DNA of 64,000 bases from Bacteroidaceae bacterium (lineage in GTDB: Bacteria; Bacteroidota; Bacteroidia; Bacteroidales; Bacteroidaceae): the NCBI GenBank assembly GCA_024684455.1, contig JAIKWU010000036.1, forward strand, positions 1-64,000, in the 5' to 3' direction. A program made the translations under genes and the position numbers. Shown here piece by piece: positions 10,835-20,863 of this stretch. A model generated the notes under the pieces. That model made no database searches and was not told the origin of the DNA. It saw only the letters and a list, made by a program, of their open reading frames with translations. Numbering within the stretch: position 1 is the first letter of the stretch; each line of letters opens with the position of its first letter.

Positions 10835-10865
10835 CATATTGTTTCACAACTAAAACTTAAACAAA

Positions 10866-11630
10866 ATGAAGAAATTCTATCTCATCGCAGCAATGGCCTG
10901 CATGGCATTGGCTGCCAGCGCTCAGCAGCGAGTTTCGCTGAGCACGTACCAAGGTACAGACATCAACAAGTACGATGGCAAAGAAATGGCTGTCACCGTG
11001 AGCCGCTACGTCATCACCGGTTGGAACACGCTGTCGCTGCCTTTCGCCATGACGGCTGACGAACTCAACACGGCCTTCGGAAGCGACTGCCGTCTGGAGC
11101 GTCTGGTCGGTGTCGAGAGCAACGACGCAGGCATCGTCCTCAACTTCCAGGACTGCAAAGCCGGTGGCGTTCAGCCCAACACGCCGTACATCCTGTACTA
11201 CACAGGCGAGAACGGCAGCAAGCGTATCGTGAAGACGACTACCCTCGTCAACGGCACTTCGATGGTCCATTTCACTGACAGCCGCACTGGTGCCACCGTC
11301 ACGATGGGTGGTGTGTCTCAGAAGACAGACGGCAAGGGCCTGTATGGCATTCTTGCCCGCGACAATGCAGAGGCTGCGTTTGTCAGCGCCGACGACGTGA
11401 CCAACGGCTTCTATGCCACACGTTGCTTCGTACAGGTGTCCAACGACAACAAGACTCCGCTCTTCACCCACCACATCGGCGAAGGTGAAGCCACAAGCAT
11501 CAACTCCGTAGCCCGTGCTGGCGAACGCGTTGAAGTGTTCAACGTCAGTGGTGTCAAGGTGGCCGACCGCATCGATGGTCTGCAGCCAGGTGTCTATGTT
11601 GTAAAGGGACGTAAGGTATTTGTCAAGTAA
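10866..11630 (+). CDS. Secreted protein of unknown function with sorting-like C-terminal tail
   Basis: Signal peptide MKKFYLIAAMACMALAASAQ; tail VEVFNVSGVKVADRIDGLQPGVYVVKGRKVFVK. Confidence 0.6.
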   Translation: MKKFYLIAAMACMALAASAQQRVSLSTYQGTDINKYDGKEMAVTVSRYVITGWNTLSLPFAMTADELNTAFGSDCRLERLVGVESNDAGIVLNFQDCKAGGVQPNTPYILYYTGENGSKRIVKTTTLVNGTSMVHFTDSRTGATVTMGGVSQKTDGKGLYGILARDNAEAAFVSADDVTNGFYATRCFVQVSNDNKTPLFTHHIGEGEATSINSVARAGERVEVFNVSGVKVADRIDGLQPGVYVVKGRKVFVK

Positions 11631-11671
11631 CACCCTGACACATCCATTTCCGACACATTTTGAAACCATGT

Positions 11672-11749
11672 CCAAGTGCTTGGCGTTTTCACGCTAAGCA
11701 CTTGGCGTGCGAACGCTAAGCGCTTAGCGTGTTTTTTCTAAGCACTTGG
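11672..11749 (+). repeat. 22-bp periodic palindrome array R2 (4 units)
   Basis: Cores at 11672, 11694, 11716, 11738: CCAAGTGCTTGG, CTAAGCACTTGG, CTAAGCGCTTAG, CTAAGCACTTGG. Confidence 0.97.
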
Positions 11750-11768
11750 AATAATTTTTAGATTGACT

Positions 11769-12590
11769 ATGAAACAACTGCAAAACAGAGTCTGCCGACT
11801 CCTCGTATCTACCATCGTTCTGTTGCCCCTGCTGTGTCAGGCGCAGAACACCGAAAACCCGCGCGGCATCTACAAACTCACGTCGATAATTGGCAAACAG
11901 GGCGAGACAAAAGCGCCTTTCGACCAGTACAAAATCTGCACCGACTCGGTCACGCTGATGCTCAACATTAGTGGCAACCGCTATAATCTCGGCAACACCG
12001 ACCACATCATCTTCAACTACACGGGCGAGGAGCCTGACCCCGTCAACGCTCATGCCTCACGCATCTACGACAGCAATGCCGAACGGTTCACACTGAAGTG
12101 GTGGAACACTACACCTGGTCACATGTTCTTCCCCGAGAACGACTGGTGCATCGAGAAATACGAGTCGGGACAGTATTCCGACACAGGTCGCCGTATCATC
12201 GACGCCCTCACCTCGACAAGCACAGCCGACAAGGCCAATCCGCTTATCGGTACCTGGCAAGTGCTGGGCATGATGGACGAACTGCGCGATGTCAAACCCA
12301 CGCTGCAGAAGATGCAGAAAGACTACTCGGAACGTCCGCTGCGCCGTCACTACTACGTCATTCTGACGAAGGAAAACCTCATCCACACAGGTCAGTCTTC
12401 GATATCTAATGTCTCCTTCCTCGACAAGAACAGCATGAAAGTGGGCAATCAGGTGATGAAAATCAAATGGCTGTCGAAAGACGTCGTCGCCTTGGAAGTC
12501 AAGCAGGACTGGCGCACCGACTACGAAATCTGGCAACGTGATACCGACGGTGTGCCTGTGCTGACTCGCATCGCCGGCGTTTACAGATAG
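11769..12590 (+). CDS. Secreted hypothetical protein (possibly lipocalin-like)
   Basis: Signal peptide MKQLQNRVCRLLVSTIVLLPLLCQAQ; GIYKLTSIIGKQGE, PLIGTWQVLGMMDEL repeats. Confidence 0.5.
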   Translation: MKQLQNRVCRLLVSTIVLLPLLCQAQNTENPRGIYKLTSIIGKQGETKAPFDQYKICTDSVTLMLNISGNRYNLGNTDHIIFNYTGEEPDPVNAHASRIYDSNAERFTLKWWNTTPGHMFFPENDWCIEKYESGQYSDTGRRIIDALTSTSTADKANPLIGTWQVLGMMDELRDVKPTLQKMQKDYSERPLRRHYYVILTKENLIHTGQSSISNVSFLDKNSMKVGNQVMKIKWLSKDVVALEVKQDWRTDYEIWQRDTDGVPVLTRIAGVYR

Positions 12591-12608
12591 ATAACCCAAG
12601 AAAACAAA

Positions 12609-13709
12609 ATGACTCTCTATCCTAAACTCATCCACGACGCCCTTGCCACGGTACGTTATCCTGGCAACGGCAAAAACCTCATCGAGAACGAGATGCTCGA
12701 CGACGACCTGCGCATCGACAGCATGAAGGTCTCCTTCTCTCTCATTTTCCCCAAACCGACCGACCCGTTCCGTAAGTCGATGATAGCGGCTGCCGAAACG
12801 GCTATTCATACCTACGTCAGCCCCGACGTCGAGGTCAGCATCAATGTGAAGTCCAAGACCGAACTGCCGCCCGAACCCGACAAACTCCTGCCTGGCGTGA
12901 AGAACATCATCGCCGTCTCGAGTGGCAAAGGCGGCGTGGGCAAGAGCACCGTGACCGCCAACCTGGCCATCGGACTGGCTCACCTCGGCTATCGCGTCGG
13001 ACTGCTCGATGCCGACATCTTCGGACCATCCATTCCCAAGATGTTCCAGGTCGAGGACGAACGCCCTTTTGCCGAAAACATCAACGGCCGCGACCTCATC
13101 GTGCCGATTGAGAAATACGGTGTAAAGTTGCTGAGCATCGGTTTCTTCGTTGACCCAGCACAGGCAACGCTCTGGCGCGGTGGTATGGCTTCGAATGCCC
13201 TGAAACAACTCATCGGCGAGACAAAGTGGGGCGACCTCGACTACTTCATCCTTGACACACCTCCAGGTACGAGCGACATCCACCTCACCCTGCTCCAGAC
13301 GCTGGGCATCACTGGCGCCGTCATCGTTTCGACACCACAGCAAGTGGCACTTGCCGACGCACGCAAAGGTGTCAGTATGTACCTGAACGACAAGGTCAAC
13401 GTGCCCATCCTCGGACTTGTCGAAAACATGGCGTGGTTTACTCCGGCACAGCATCCCGACGAGCGCTATTACATCTTCGGAAAAGACGGCTGCAAGAACC
13501 TCGCCGACGAACTGAAGGTGCCGCTGCTCGCCCAGATACCGCTCATTCAGGACGTTTGCGAAAGTGGCGATAACGGACTTCCCTCCGTGCTCGACCCTGC
13601 TTCACCCTCGGGCATGGCCTTCATGGCCCTCGCCGCCCGCGTAGTCACACAGGTCGATAAACGCAACATGGAATTACCCAAGACTGAGCGCGTCCATACG
13701 CACGGCTAA
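12609..13709 (+). CDS. Mrp/NBP35/ApbC-family P-loop ATPase (Fe-S carrier)
   Basis: VSSGKGGVGKSTVTANLAIGLAHLGYRVGLLDADIFGPSIPKMF. Confidence 0.92.
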   Translation: MTLYPKLIHDALATVRYPGNGKNLIENEMLDDDLRIDSMKVSFSLIFPKPTDPFRKSMIAAAETAIHTYVSPDVEVSINVKSKTELPPEPDKLLPGVKNIIAVSSGKGGVGKSTVTANLAIGLAHLGYRVGLLDADIFGPSIPKMFQVEDERPFAENINGRDLIVPIEKYGVKLLSIGFFVDPAQATLWRGGMASNALKQLIGETKWGDLDYFILDTPPGTSDIHLTLLQTLGITGAVIVSTPQQVALADARKGVSMYLNDKVNVPILGLVENMAWFTPAQHPDERYYIFGKDGCKNLADELKVPLLAQIPLIQDVCESGDNGLPSVLDPASPSGMAFMALAARVVTQVDKRNMELPKTERVHTHG

Positions 13710-13711
13710 GT

Positions 13712-15526
13712 TCAGGCTAAATAAAGTTGCATCATGCAGTTCTGGCAATCGAAGGCCAGACGAAAACGCGCACCATTCTCAAGCGAAAGGAACAACTCTT
13801 TCGGACCTTTCGCACCACCACGTTTCTGACACCACCCCATTGCATAGCGCAAGCAATGGCGGCATGTCATCACAGGCACATCGGCGCGGTGCTGCAACTC
13901 AAACGCAGGTTCAACTTCGCAGCCCTGCTGCTCATAAAAAACACGAGCAAGGCTGTTAGAAACATTTATCGGTTTGTAGGGGCATGGCTTGTCCATGCCC
14001 TTCTCATTTGTTGGGCATAGACCAGCTATGCTCCTACTCTTCGACAATTCTCCAACCAGTTCACGCCGCCATTCCGCCAGCACAGAAGAGGGGATAAAGT
14101 AATTCTTCTTCAATAATATATTTAAGGAGCGCAGGCGATACGGCGTGTCTCCGAGGCGCGAAAGTTGCCGCTGAATATTGTCGGATTGGTGAGTGCGGGC
14201 AAGTTCTGCAGCATATTCCTTGCGAATGAAAACCTGGCGCACACCATCATCGACAGCGAGAAGAAACGCCTCGCCGTCGTAGTCGAGCGTGAGGTCGAGA
14301 GGCACGGTGCGTGTAGCACTCTCCTTTGCCAAAATATCGTTGAAAGCCTTGTCGAAATTGCGGTAGAGCACCATCCCTGGCAGCAAGTCGTGCGGCACGG
14401 GATAAGGCCACACACGGCTGCCCTCCACTCGGTTCACACGGAGCCCAATCAACTTCTTCGCTCGGTTGAAGAAACAGAGGCCGTCGCCATTCTCCAACTT
14501 CACATCCCCCTCTAACACCAGACTTCCCTTGCCGATTTCTTCTACACGCCCCACTTCTACGCCAACGGATTTCGGCGTATCAAAAGAAAAGATATCGGGG
14601 TTACGTCCAAAAAGAAAATAATGAGTGAAGCCGCGATTGAACGACTTGCGCACATCAGGACGGAACTTCAGTTGCACCACGCCGCGCGAACTGCGGCGGT
14701 AACGGTCCGGAAATTTGGCGCACAGGGCATCTAGAGCCTCGCTGTAGGCAGCCGTCACATTCTTCACATACGCCATATCCTTCAGCCGCCCCTCAATCTT
14801 GAACGACGTGGCGCCAGCCTCGGCCAACTCCTCCAACACATCCAGTTGGCACAAGTCTTTGAGCGACAGCAGATGCTTCTTTTCCAGCAACTTATGTCCC
14901 TTCTCATCCTCCAGGTCAAACTCCATGCGGCACACCTGTGCACAGGCACCACGGTTGGCACTGCGACGGAACAGCGCTTCGCTCGCATAGCAACGGCCGC
15001 TCAGACTGACACACAGCGCGCCATGCACAAAGACCTCCAGACTCACGTCGGAACACTGCTCATGCACCTGCCGAATCTCCTCCAGCGACAGTTCGCGCGC
15101 CAGCACCACCTGTTCCGCGCCCATGTCACGCAGCCACTGCACCTGCTCCACCGTGCGGTTGTCCATCTGCGTCGATGCGTGCCAACGGCCGCCACAACGC
15201 CTGACGATGTCCACCATCGCCAAGTCCTGCACAATGAACGCATCCACACCGATCGCCAGCAAATCCTTCACAAGCCGCTCCACCTCAGCCAGTTCGTCGT
15301 CATACAGCAACGTGTTCAGCGTCACATAAACCCGTGCGTCAAACACATGAGCATAAGCCACCAGCCGCGCAATATCCTCAACCGAGTTGCCTGCAGCCTG
15401 ACGTGCTCCGAACCGCTCCGCACCAATATACACAGCATCGGCACCGTGGCGAATCGCCTCGATGCCAATGTCGGCTGTACGTGCCGGAGCCAGAAGTTCT
15501 AACTTATTCAATCTTACTGATGTCAT
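13712..15526 (-). CDS. U32 family peptidase (RlhA/TrhP-like)
   Basis: LELLAPARTADIGIEAIRHGADAVYIG...FVHGALCVSLSGRCYASEALFRRSANRGACAQVCR. Confidence 0.9.
   Translation of the reverse strand: MTSVRLNKLELLAPARTADIGIEAIRHGADAVYIGAERFGARQAAGNSVEDIARLVAYAHVFDARVYVTLNTLLYDDELAEVERLVKDLLAIGVDAFIVQDLAMVDIVRRCGGRWHASTQMDNRTVEQVQWLRDMGAEQVVLARELSLEEIRQVHEQCSDVSLEVFVHGALCVSLSGRCYASEALFRRSANRGACAQVCRMEFDLEDEKGHKLLEKKHLLSLKDLCQLDVLEELAEAGATSFKIEGRLKDMAYVKNVTAAYSEALDALCAKFPDRYRRSSRGVVQLKFRPDVRKSFNRGFTHYFLFGRNPDIFSFDTPKSVGVEVGRVEEIGKGSLVLEGDVKLENGDGLCFFNRAKKLIGLRVNRVEGSRVWPYPVPHDLLPGMVLYRNFDKAFNDILAKESATRTVPLDLTLDYDGEAFLLAVDDGVRQVFIRKEYAAELARTHQSDNIQRQLSRLGDTPYRLRSLNILLKKNYFIPSSVLAEWRRELVGELSKSRSIAGLCPTNEKGMDKPCPYKPINVSNSLARVFYEQQGCEVEPAFELQHRADVPVMTCRHCLRYAMGWCQKRGGAKGPKELFLSLENGARFRLAFDCQNCMMQLYLA
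13976..14037. repeat. Palindromic repeat element inside U32 peptidase gene
   Basis: GTAGGGGCATGGCTTGTCCATGCCC (13976-14000) vs reverse complement of 14013-14037 GTAGGAGCATAGCTGGTCTATGCCC (21/25 identical). Confidence 0.85.
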
Positions 15527-16421
15527 ACGGTGTCGTCTGATAGACGTAGTAGTTCAGCCAGTTCGTGAACAGCAAGTTCGCATGAGCACGCCAGCGCACA
15601 CGCGGCGGACGGCTCGGATCGTCGTCCTCGTAGTAGTTCTGAGGCGGAGCGATGGGCAGTCCTTTCTTCACGTCGCGCCGATACTCCGCATCCAGCGTCA
15701 GCGGCGCATACTCGCTGTGACCTGTGATGAAGAACTCACGACCCTCACGTGCCATCACAATGTGCACGCCCGCCACCGGCGACTCCGAAAGGAGAGTCAA
15801 CTCCTTCACCCGCTCGATATCCTCACGGCGCACCTCACTGTGACGGCTGTGCGGCGCAAAGAACACATCGTCGAACCCGCGGAAAATCGGCAGTTCGGGA
15901 TGCAGGACCTTGTGACGGAACACACCGAACACCTTGCCCTCGGTCGGATACTTCGGCACCCCGTAGAAATGGTACAGCGCCGCCTGAGCCGCCCAGCAGA
16001 TGTAGCAAGTCGATTGAACGTTATGATACGCCCAGTCAAACACCTCCTGCAACTCCGACCAGTAAGTGACATCTTTGAAATCCATCTGCTCCAACGGCGC
16101 ACCCGTCACAATCAAGCCGTCGTATTTCTCACGGCGCATCTCCGCAAAGTCACGGTAGAACGCCATCATGTGCTCCACCGGCGTATTCTTCGACGTATGG
16201 CTGCGAATCTTCATAAACTCGATTTCCACCTGCAGCGGCGTGTTCGACAGGATGCGGATAAAGTCCGTCTCCGTCGTAATCTTGATAGGCATCAAGTTCA
16301 AGATAGCCAGTCGCAGCGGACGGATATCCTGTCCGTGCGCCCGTGTCGAGTCCATCACGAAGATATTCTCACGTTTCAGCAGTTCAATGGCCGGAAGCCG
16401 GTCTGGCAAAGTCAATGGCAT
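15504..16421 (-). CDS. metA: Homoserine O-succinyl/acetyltransferase
   Basis: MPLTLPDRLPAIELLKRENIFVMDSTRAHGQDIRPLRLAILNLMPIK...ICWAAQAALYHFYG. Confidence 0.9.
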   Translation of the reverse strand: MPLTLPDRLPAIELLKRENIFVMDSTRAHGQDIRPLRLAILNLMPIKITTETDFIRILSNTPLQVEIEFMKIRSHTSKNTPVEHMMAFYRDFAEMRREKYDGLIVTGAPLEQMDFKDVTYWSELQEVFDWAYHNVQSTCYICWAAQAALYHFYGVPKYPTEGKVFGVFRHKVLHPELPIFRGFDDVFFAPHSRHSEVRREDIERVKELTLLSESPVAGVHIVMAREGREFFITGHSEYAPLTLDAEYRRDVKKGLPIAPPQNYYEDDDPSRPPRVRWRAHANLLFTNWLNYYVYQTTPYDISKIE

Positions 16422-16639
16422 AGTGAAAAGGACAAAAGTATGAAGTACAAAGGACAATGTACAAAAGACAAAGTACCAATTTATTTTGCAAAGTTACGCA
16501 ATAAAAATGAAAAGAAAAAGAAACACCCCGTTTTTCCCTTTTCCCCATCCACAAGCACCCCCGACTTCACCCTCGAAGCCACCGTCACACACACGCCCCC
16601 ACGCCCCATCCACCTCCCGACTGTGCACCGCTGAAAATT

Positions 16640-16672
16640 CTAAGTGCTTTAAAAAAATTTCCAAGTACTTAG
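16640..16672. repeat. Degenerate palindrome array R3 (2 units)
   Basis: CTAAGTGCTTTA at 16640 and CCAAGTACTTAG at 16661 (21-bp step). Confidence 0.7.
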
Positions 16673-16910
16673 AATTTTCTGTACACCACACCATGCATCT
16701 GAAACGAGCACAAATTGGACGTCCGCACACAACTTTCCTAATTGCGTAGTCTTATATTTCACCAGCACCAAGAACAATCAATTTATAGTAGTCGACAAAC
16801 AGTTATAAAAATTTTTCCATTCAATTATTTTTTTTCTTACTCAGATTTTTTGTACTTTTGCAGATATTAATCCACCCAACAAGAAGAACGGTGATATCCT
16901 CACTTAAAAT

Positions 16911-17870
16911 ATGGCTAAGACGATTTACACATATCTTTATAATGACGACTTGAGGGGATCTCGCATTATCACCATGGACAATTGCTTTTGCAAATTATTC
17001 AGCATTTGCCGTACAGATTATGCTTTCATGCAACAATTTAAGGAAGATCTTGAAAAACCAGCCTTGTACGTGTTGATTAACAGAAGCAAAAGACGTGCTT
17101 ATATTGGTGAGACCGATGCCTTTCTCACACGGCTTAATCAACACATCGCCAAAAAAGATTTCTGGACAGAAGCACTTGCTTTTATTTCAACCGATGATTC
17201 TTTGAGCAAGACAGAGGTGCAATATTTGGAGTCTCTTGCATATAAAACAGCAAAGAATGCACATACTTACGATTTAAGTGAGAACTCGATTATCCCCAAA
17301 GTCCCTCACATGAACTATATTCAGAAAAGTAAATCTGAAGAGTTTTTCAAGTTTGTGCAATATCTCATTAAGTTCATTGGCTGTGACGTCTTTGAAAAGA
17401 TTGGCAATATTATAAAGAAGCCTATTTCAGTCAAAACAGAGAAAACAGAGCCAATCTTCATAACCGACCATATAACAGCCGATGACTTAACAGGGAAAAT
17501 CGCAATTATACTAAATGGTAAATCGACAAATAAAAGTCGTTTAGGAGTGGCCGTTGTAAAGGAATATCTCATAAATCATCCAGAATCCACCTTCGAGAGT
17601 CTAAAGTCAGTCTTCCATAATGGACTTCTTGGGGAATGGAATCAATGGGGAATGCTGGAAAGCGATATAAAGTTAGCCAAAAGTCTAAAAAAAGAAACTG
17701 GTGCCTATCGACATCATACAAAAACTGAATTTGTTCTTAGAAGTGGCGATGGGATAAAGTTTGTCGTCTCTAACCAATGGAGTTCTGTTAACGTAATGAA
17801 TCTTATTCAGTTCATTAAAGAAGAAGGTTGGACCATCAAGATTAAAAAAGAGGCCACACAACATCATTAA
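16911..17870 (+). CDS. GIY-YIG nuclease-domain protein with DUF4357-like C-terminus
   Basis: ALYVLINRSKRRAYIGETDAFLTRLNQH; C-terminal TEFVLRSGDGIKFVVSNQWSS. Confidence 0.7.
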   Translation: MAKTIYTYLYNDDLRGSRIITMDNCFCKLFSICRTDYAFMQQFKEDLEKPALYVLINRSKRRAYIGETDAFLTRLNQHIAKKDFWTEALAFISTDDSLSKTEVQYLESLAYKTAKNAHTYDLSENSIIPKVPHMNYIQKSKSEEFFKFVQYLIKFIGCDVFEKIGNIIKKPISVKTEKTEPIFITDHITADDLTGKIAIILNGKSTNKSRLGVAVVKEYLINHPESTFESLKSVFHNGLLGEWNQWGMLESDIKLAKSLKKETGAYRHHTKTEFVLRSGDGIKFVVSNQWSSVNVMNLIQFIKEEGWTIKIKKEATQHH

Positions 17871-17928
17871 AAAAAGAGGTCAGAAAGAATAGATTATACG
17901 TAAGATTGGCTATATAAAAGCATGTGGA

Positions 17929-18594
17929 TTAGCCTAAATACTTAATTTCTGCATCGACCACAAAAATATCGCCCTCATCGTCAGCAAGCACATTTCGGGG
18001 AACAAGGTCCCACACTTCATATTCATTGTTATGAAAACGCCCTTTTTCTGGTGTTTTCACAAAACCCAATGCCGCCATATAGGTGTCAATCATAATCTGT
18101 GTGGCAGGATGGGCATTGGCAATGCGTGGCTGAACAATGACGGGCTGAACGGTACGTCCGTCAAAACCAGCAAATCCATAAAAGGAATAGGCTGTCTCGG
18201 GAAAAAGAAGGTTGTGCATCCATATCTTTCGGAGCAAGGCTACAATACTTCCGCTATTGAGCAGATTGTTCACTTTGAAAATGGATTTTTCAACAACATA
18301 TGTGTTGTTTTCATGACCACTGGGACCCGGTACACCTAAGTCAAAAATGTCCATCATTGGAATCCAGAAACCAGATTCCTTTGCCATCTGCTCGGCGACT
18401 CGCTGCTCTGCATCGAAATGACTTACATGCGGTTGGCCATTTCCAGATTGCGCTTCATATACTGAGCAAAGTCGCTCGAGTTCATCGGCGATTGCAGCGA
18501 TGCGGCGATTTTCCGCTTCTTGCGCTCGGTCACTTCCTTGTGGAACTGGTTGAGAAATTTCATCGTTCATCCTCTCATTTGTTTCTACCTGCAA
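17929..18594 (-). CDS. Hypothetical protein, kinase-like (polyvalent-protein kinase type)
   Basis: C-terminal VWDLVPRNVLADDEGDIFVVDAEIKYLG resembles a kinase DxxxxN...D motif. Confidence 0.45.
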   Translation of the reverse strand: MQVETNERMNDEISQPVPQGSDRAQEAENRRIAAIADELERLCSVYEAQSGNGQPHVSHFDAEQRVAEQMAKESGFWIPMMDIFDLGVPGPSGHENNTYVVEKSIFKVNNLLNSGSIVALLRKIWMHNLLFPETAYSFYGFAGFDGRTVQPVIVQPRIANAHPATQIMIDTYMAALGFVKTPEKGRFHNNEYEVWDLVPRNVLADDEGDIFVVDAEIKYLG

Positions 18595-18734
18595 AAATAC
18601 AAATTAAAAGTGAAACCACAAGCATCCATGTGATATTTATTTACGGGAAAGTGTTGTCTTTTGTTGTTTGAGTTGCTTTTCATAAGACAATCTTTACAAC
18701 AAAGGACAACTTTTCGTTGCAATGAAGAAACGAA

Positions 18735-18767
18735 ACAGGCAGGGAGCCGTGGTGGGTTCCCTGCCTG
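18735..18767 (-). terminator. Putative terminator downstream of M13 peptidase
   Basis: GGCAGGGAACCC..GGCTCCCTGCC stem-loop just past the stop codon. Confidence 0.5.
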
Positions 18768-18784
18768 CATATTATATAATGTGC

Positions 18785-20839
18785 TTACCAGATGGTGACG
18801 CGCTTTTCCTTCGGCACGAACATGGGGTCTTTCTCGGTGATGCCGAAGGCTTCGTACCAGGCATCGATGTGGGGAAGGGCTCCGTTGACACGCCACTCGC
18901 CGATGGAGTGCGGGTCGCGGGCAGTGAGGTCGCGGATGGCCTCGTCGGTGATGTTCTGTGCCCAAACGCCGGCGTATGCAAGGAAGAAGCGCTGGTCGGG
19001 GGTCAGGCCGTCAACCGTTTCCAGAGGCTTCTTGCCTTCGGCCTCGGCCTTCTTCTGTGCATTCTTGAAGGCGGTGTAGGCGACTTGCAGTCCGCCGTGG
19101 TCGGCAAGGTTCTCACCCAGCGTGAGTTCGCCGTTGCCCTTGAGGTCGGGCAGCACGTTGATGCTGGAGAAGAAATCGACCATGACTTGGGCGCGTTCCT
19201 TGAACTTGTCGGCATCGCCGGCAGCCCACCAGTCGCGGAAGTTACCATCCTTGTCGAACTGACGGCCTTGGTCGTCAAAGCCATGCGTCATTTCGTGGCC
19301 GATGACTACGCCGATGGCACCGTAGTTGAAGGCATCGTCGGCCTGCATGTCGAAGAAGGGATACTGCAAGATGCCGGCTGGGAAGCAGATTTCGTTGGTA
19401 GTCGGGTTGTAGTAGGCGTTGACGGTCTGCGGGGTCATGTACCACTCGTCGCGGTCAACGGGCTTGCCGTACTTCTCCTCGACTTCTTTCTTGGCTCGCC
19501 ATGTGCGCACGGCCTGCATGTTTTCGTAGAGTGTCTTGTCGGGGTCAATCTCGAGTTTGGAGTAGTCCTTCCACTTGTCAGGATAGCCAATCTTGACGTA
19601 GAAGGTGGAGAGTTTCTCCTTGGCGTATGCTTTGGTGGAGTCGCTCATCCACTCTTGTGCATCGATGCGCTCAGAGAGTGCTTCTTGCAGGTTCTTGACG
19701 AGTTCGACCATGCGTTCCTTGTTCTCAGCAGGGAAGTATTTCTCGACATAGAGTTGGCCGACAGCCTCGCCAAGGATGCCGCTGACGGTCGAAACAGAGC
19801 GCTTCCAGCGTGGCAGAGGCTCTTGCTGACCCTGCATGGTGCGGTTGTAAAAGTCGAAGTTCTGGTTGAAGATGTCGTCGCCGAGCACGGTTGCGTTGCC
19901 GTCGAGCAGGTTCCACTCCATCCAGTCTTTCAACTGACGTAGATCGGTCTGGTCGAGGATGGCCACGGCTTCCTTGATGGCTTCGGGCTGACCGACGGTC
20001 AGTTCCTTCAGGTCGTCGATGAAGTTGATGTGGCAGTAGCGGTCCCAGTCGTAACCCTTGAACTGCTCCTTGAACTCGTCATAAGTCATCTTGTGATAGT
20101 TGGACGCCGGGTCACGCAGTTCGACGCGGCTCTTCGAGGCCTTGGCCATGCGGGTCTCGATGGCCATGACCGACTCCATCTTGCGCTTGGCAGTCTCTTC
20201 ATCGTCGCCGATGAGTTGGAACATCTTGACAACGTGCTTCTTGAAGGCCTCGCGTATCTTGGCAAAGGCGGGATCGTCACTGAGGTAGTACTCTTTCTGT
20301 CCCATCGAAAGACCGCTCTGACCGATTTCCACGATGTTGTTCTTCGAATCCATCATGTCGGCTCCGATGCCTGCACCCCACAGTTCGCCGGCACCCTTAA
20401 AGGAATTCTCGACCATCATACGCAGGGCGTCGTCACGCACTTCAATGGCTTCAATGGCGGCGAGGTCGGCCTTGATAGGTTCAAAACCATCGGCATTCTG
20501 GCGCGTCGAGTCCATCATCATGCTGTAGAGGTCGGAAATCTTCTGATCCACACTGCCCTTCTCGTGTTTCTCTTCCGAGAGACCGAGGATAAGGTCTTTC
20601 ATCTGCTCGCGATTCAGTTCGGCAACGGCATCGAACGAGCCGAAGCGTGAATACTCAGGTTTGAGCGGATTGGCTTTAATCCATCCGCCGCAGGCATACT
20701 GATAGAAGTCGGTACCCGGAGCGACGGTGTCGTTCATATTTTCGGGCTTAATACCGATGCCCTGTTCTGCCGTGTTCTGCACACAGCCAACTGTTGTCAT
20801 TGCCATAGCAATAAACGGGATAATGTTTTTAAGTTTCAT
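18785..20839 (-). CDS. M13 family metallopeptidase (neprilysin/PepO-like), lipoprotein
   Basis: VVIGHEMTHGFDDQGRQFD (HExxH); NAYYNPTTNEICFPAGILQ; signal IAMAMTTVGC. Confidence 0.92.
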   Translation of the reverse strand: MKLKNIIPFIAMAMTTVGCVQNTAEQGIGIKPENMNDTVAPGTDFYQYACGGWIKANPLKPEYSRFGSFDAVAELNREQMKDLILGLSEEKHEKGSVDQKISDLYSMMMDSTRQNADGFEPIKADLAAIEAIEVRDDALRMMVENSFKGAGELWGAGIGADMMDSKNNIVEIGQSGLSMGQKEYYLSDDPAFAKIREAFKKHVVKMFQLIGDDEETAKRKMESVMAIETRMAKASKSRVELRDPASNYHKMTYDEFKEQFKGYDWDRYCHINFIDDLKELTVGQPEAIKEAVAILDQTDLRQLKDWMEWNLLDGNATVLGDDIFNQNFDFYNRTMQGQQEPLPRWKRSVSTVSGILGEAVGQLYVEKYFPAENKERMVELVKNLQEALSERIDAQEWMSDSTKAYAKEKLSTFYVKIGYPDKWKDYSKLEIDPDKTLYENMQAVRTWRAKKEVEEKYGKPVDRDEWYMTPQTVNAYYNPTTNEICFPAGILQYPFFDMQADDAFNYGAIGVVIGHEMTHGFDDQGRQFDKDGNFRDWWAAGDADKFKERAQVMVDFFSSINVLPDLKGNGELTLGENLADHGGLQVAYTAFKNAQKKAEAEGKKPLETVDGLTPDQRFFLAYAGVWAQNITDEAIRDLTARDPHSIGEWRVNGALPHIDAWYEAFGITEKDPMFVPKEKRVTIW

Positions 20840-20863
20840 AAGTATGGTTGATTAAATGTTTGT

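Noticed and set aside
12057-13454. Minus-strand 465-aa ORF antisense to the Mrp-like ATPase
   Set aside because: Shadow ORF; the plus-strand ATPase has full Walker motifs.
16911-18594. AT-rich island as a complete prophage or conjugative element
   Set aside because: Only two ORFs; no integrase, relaxase, structural or replication genes and no visible attachment repeats.
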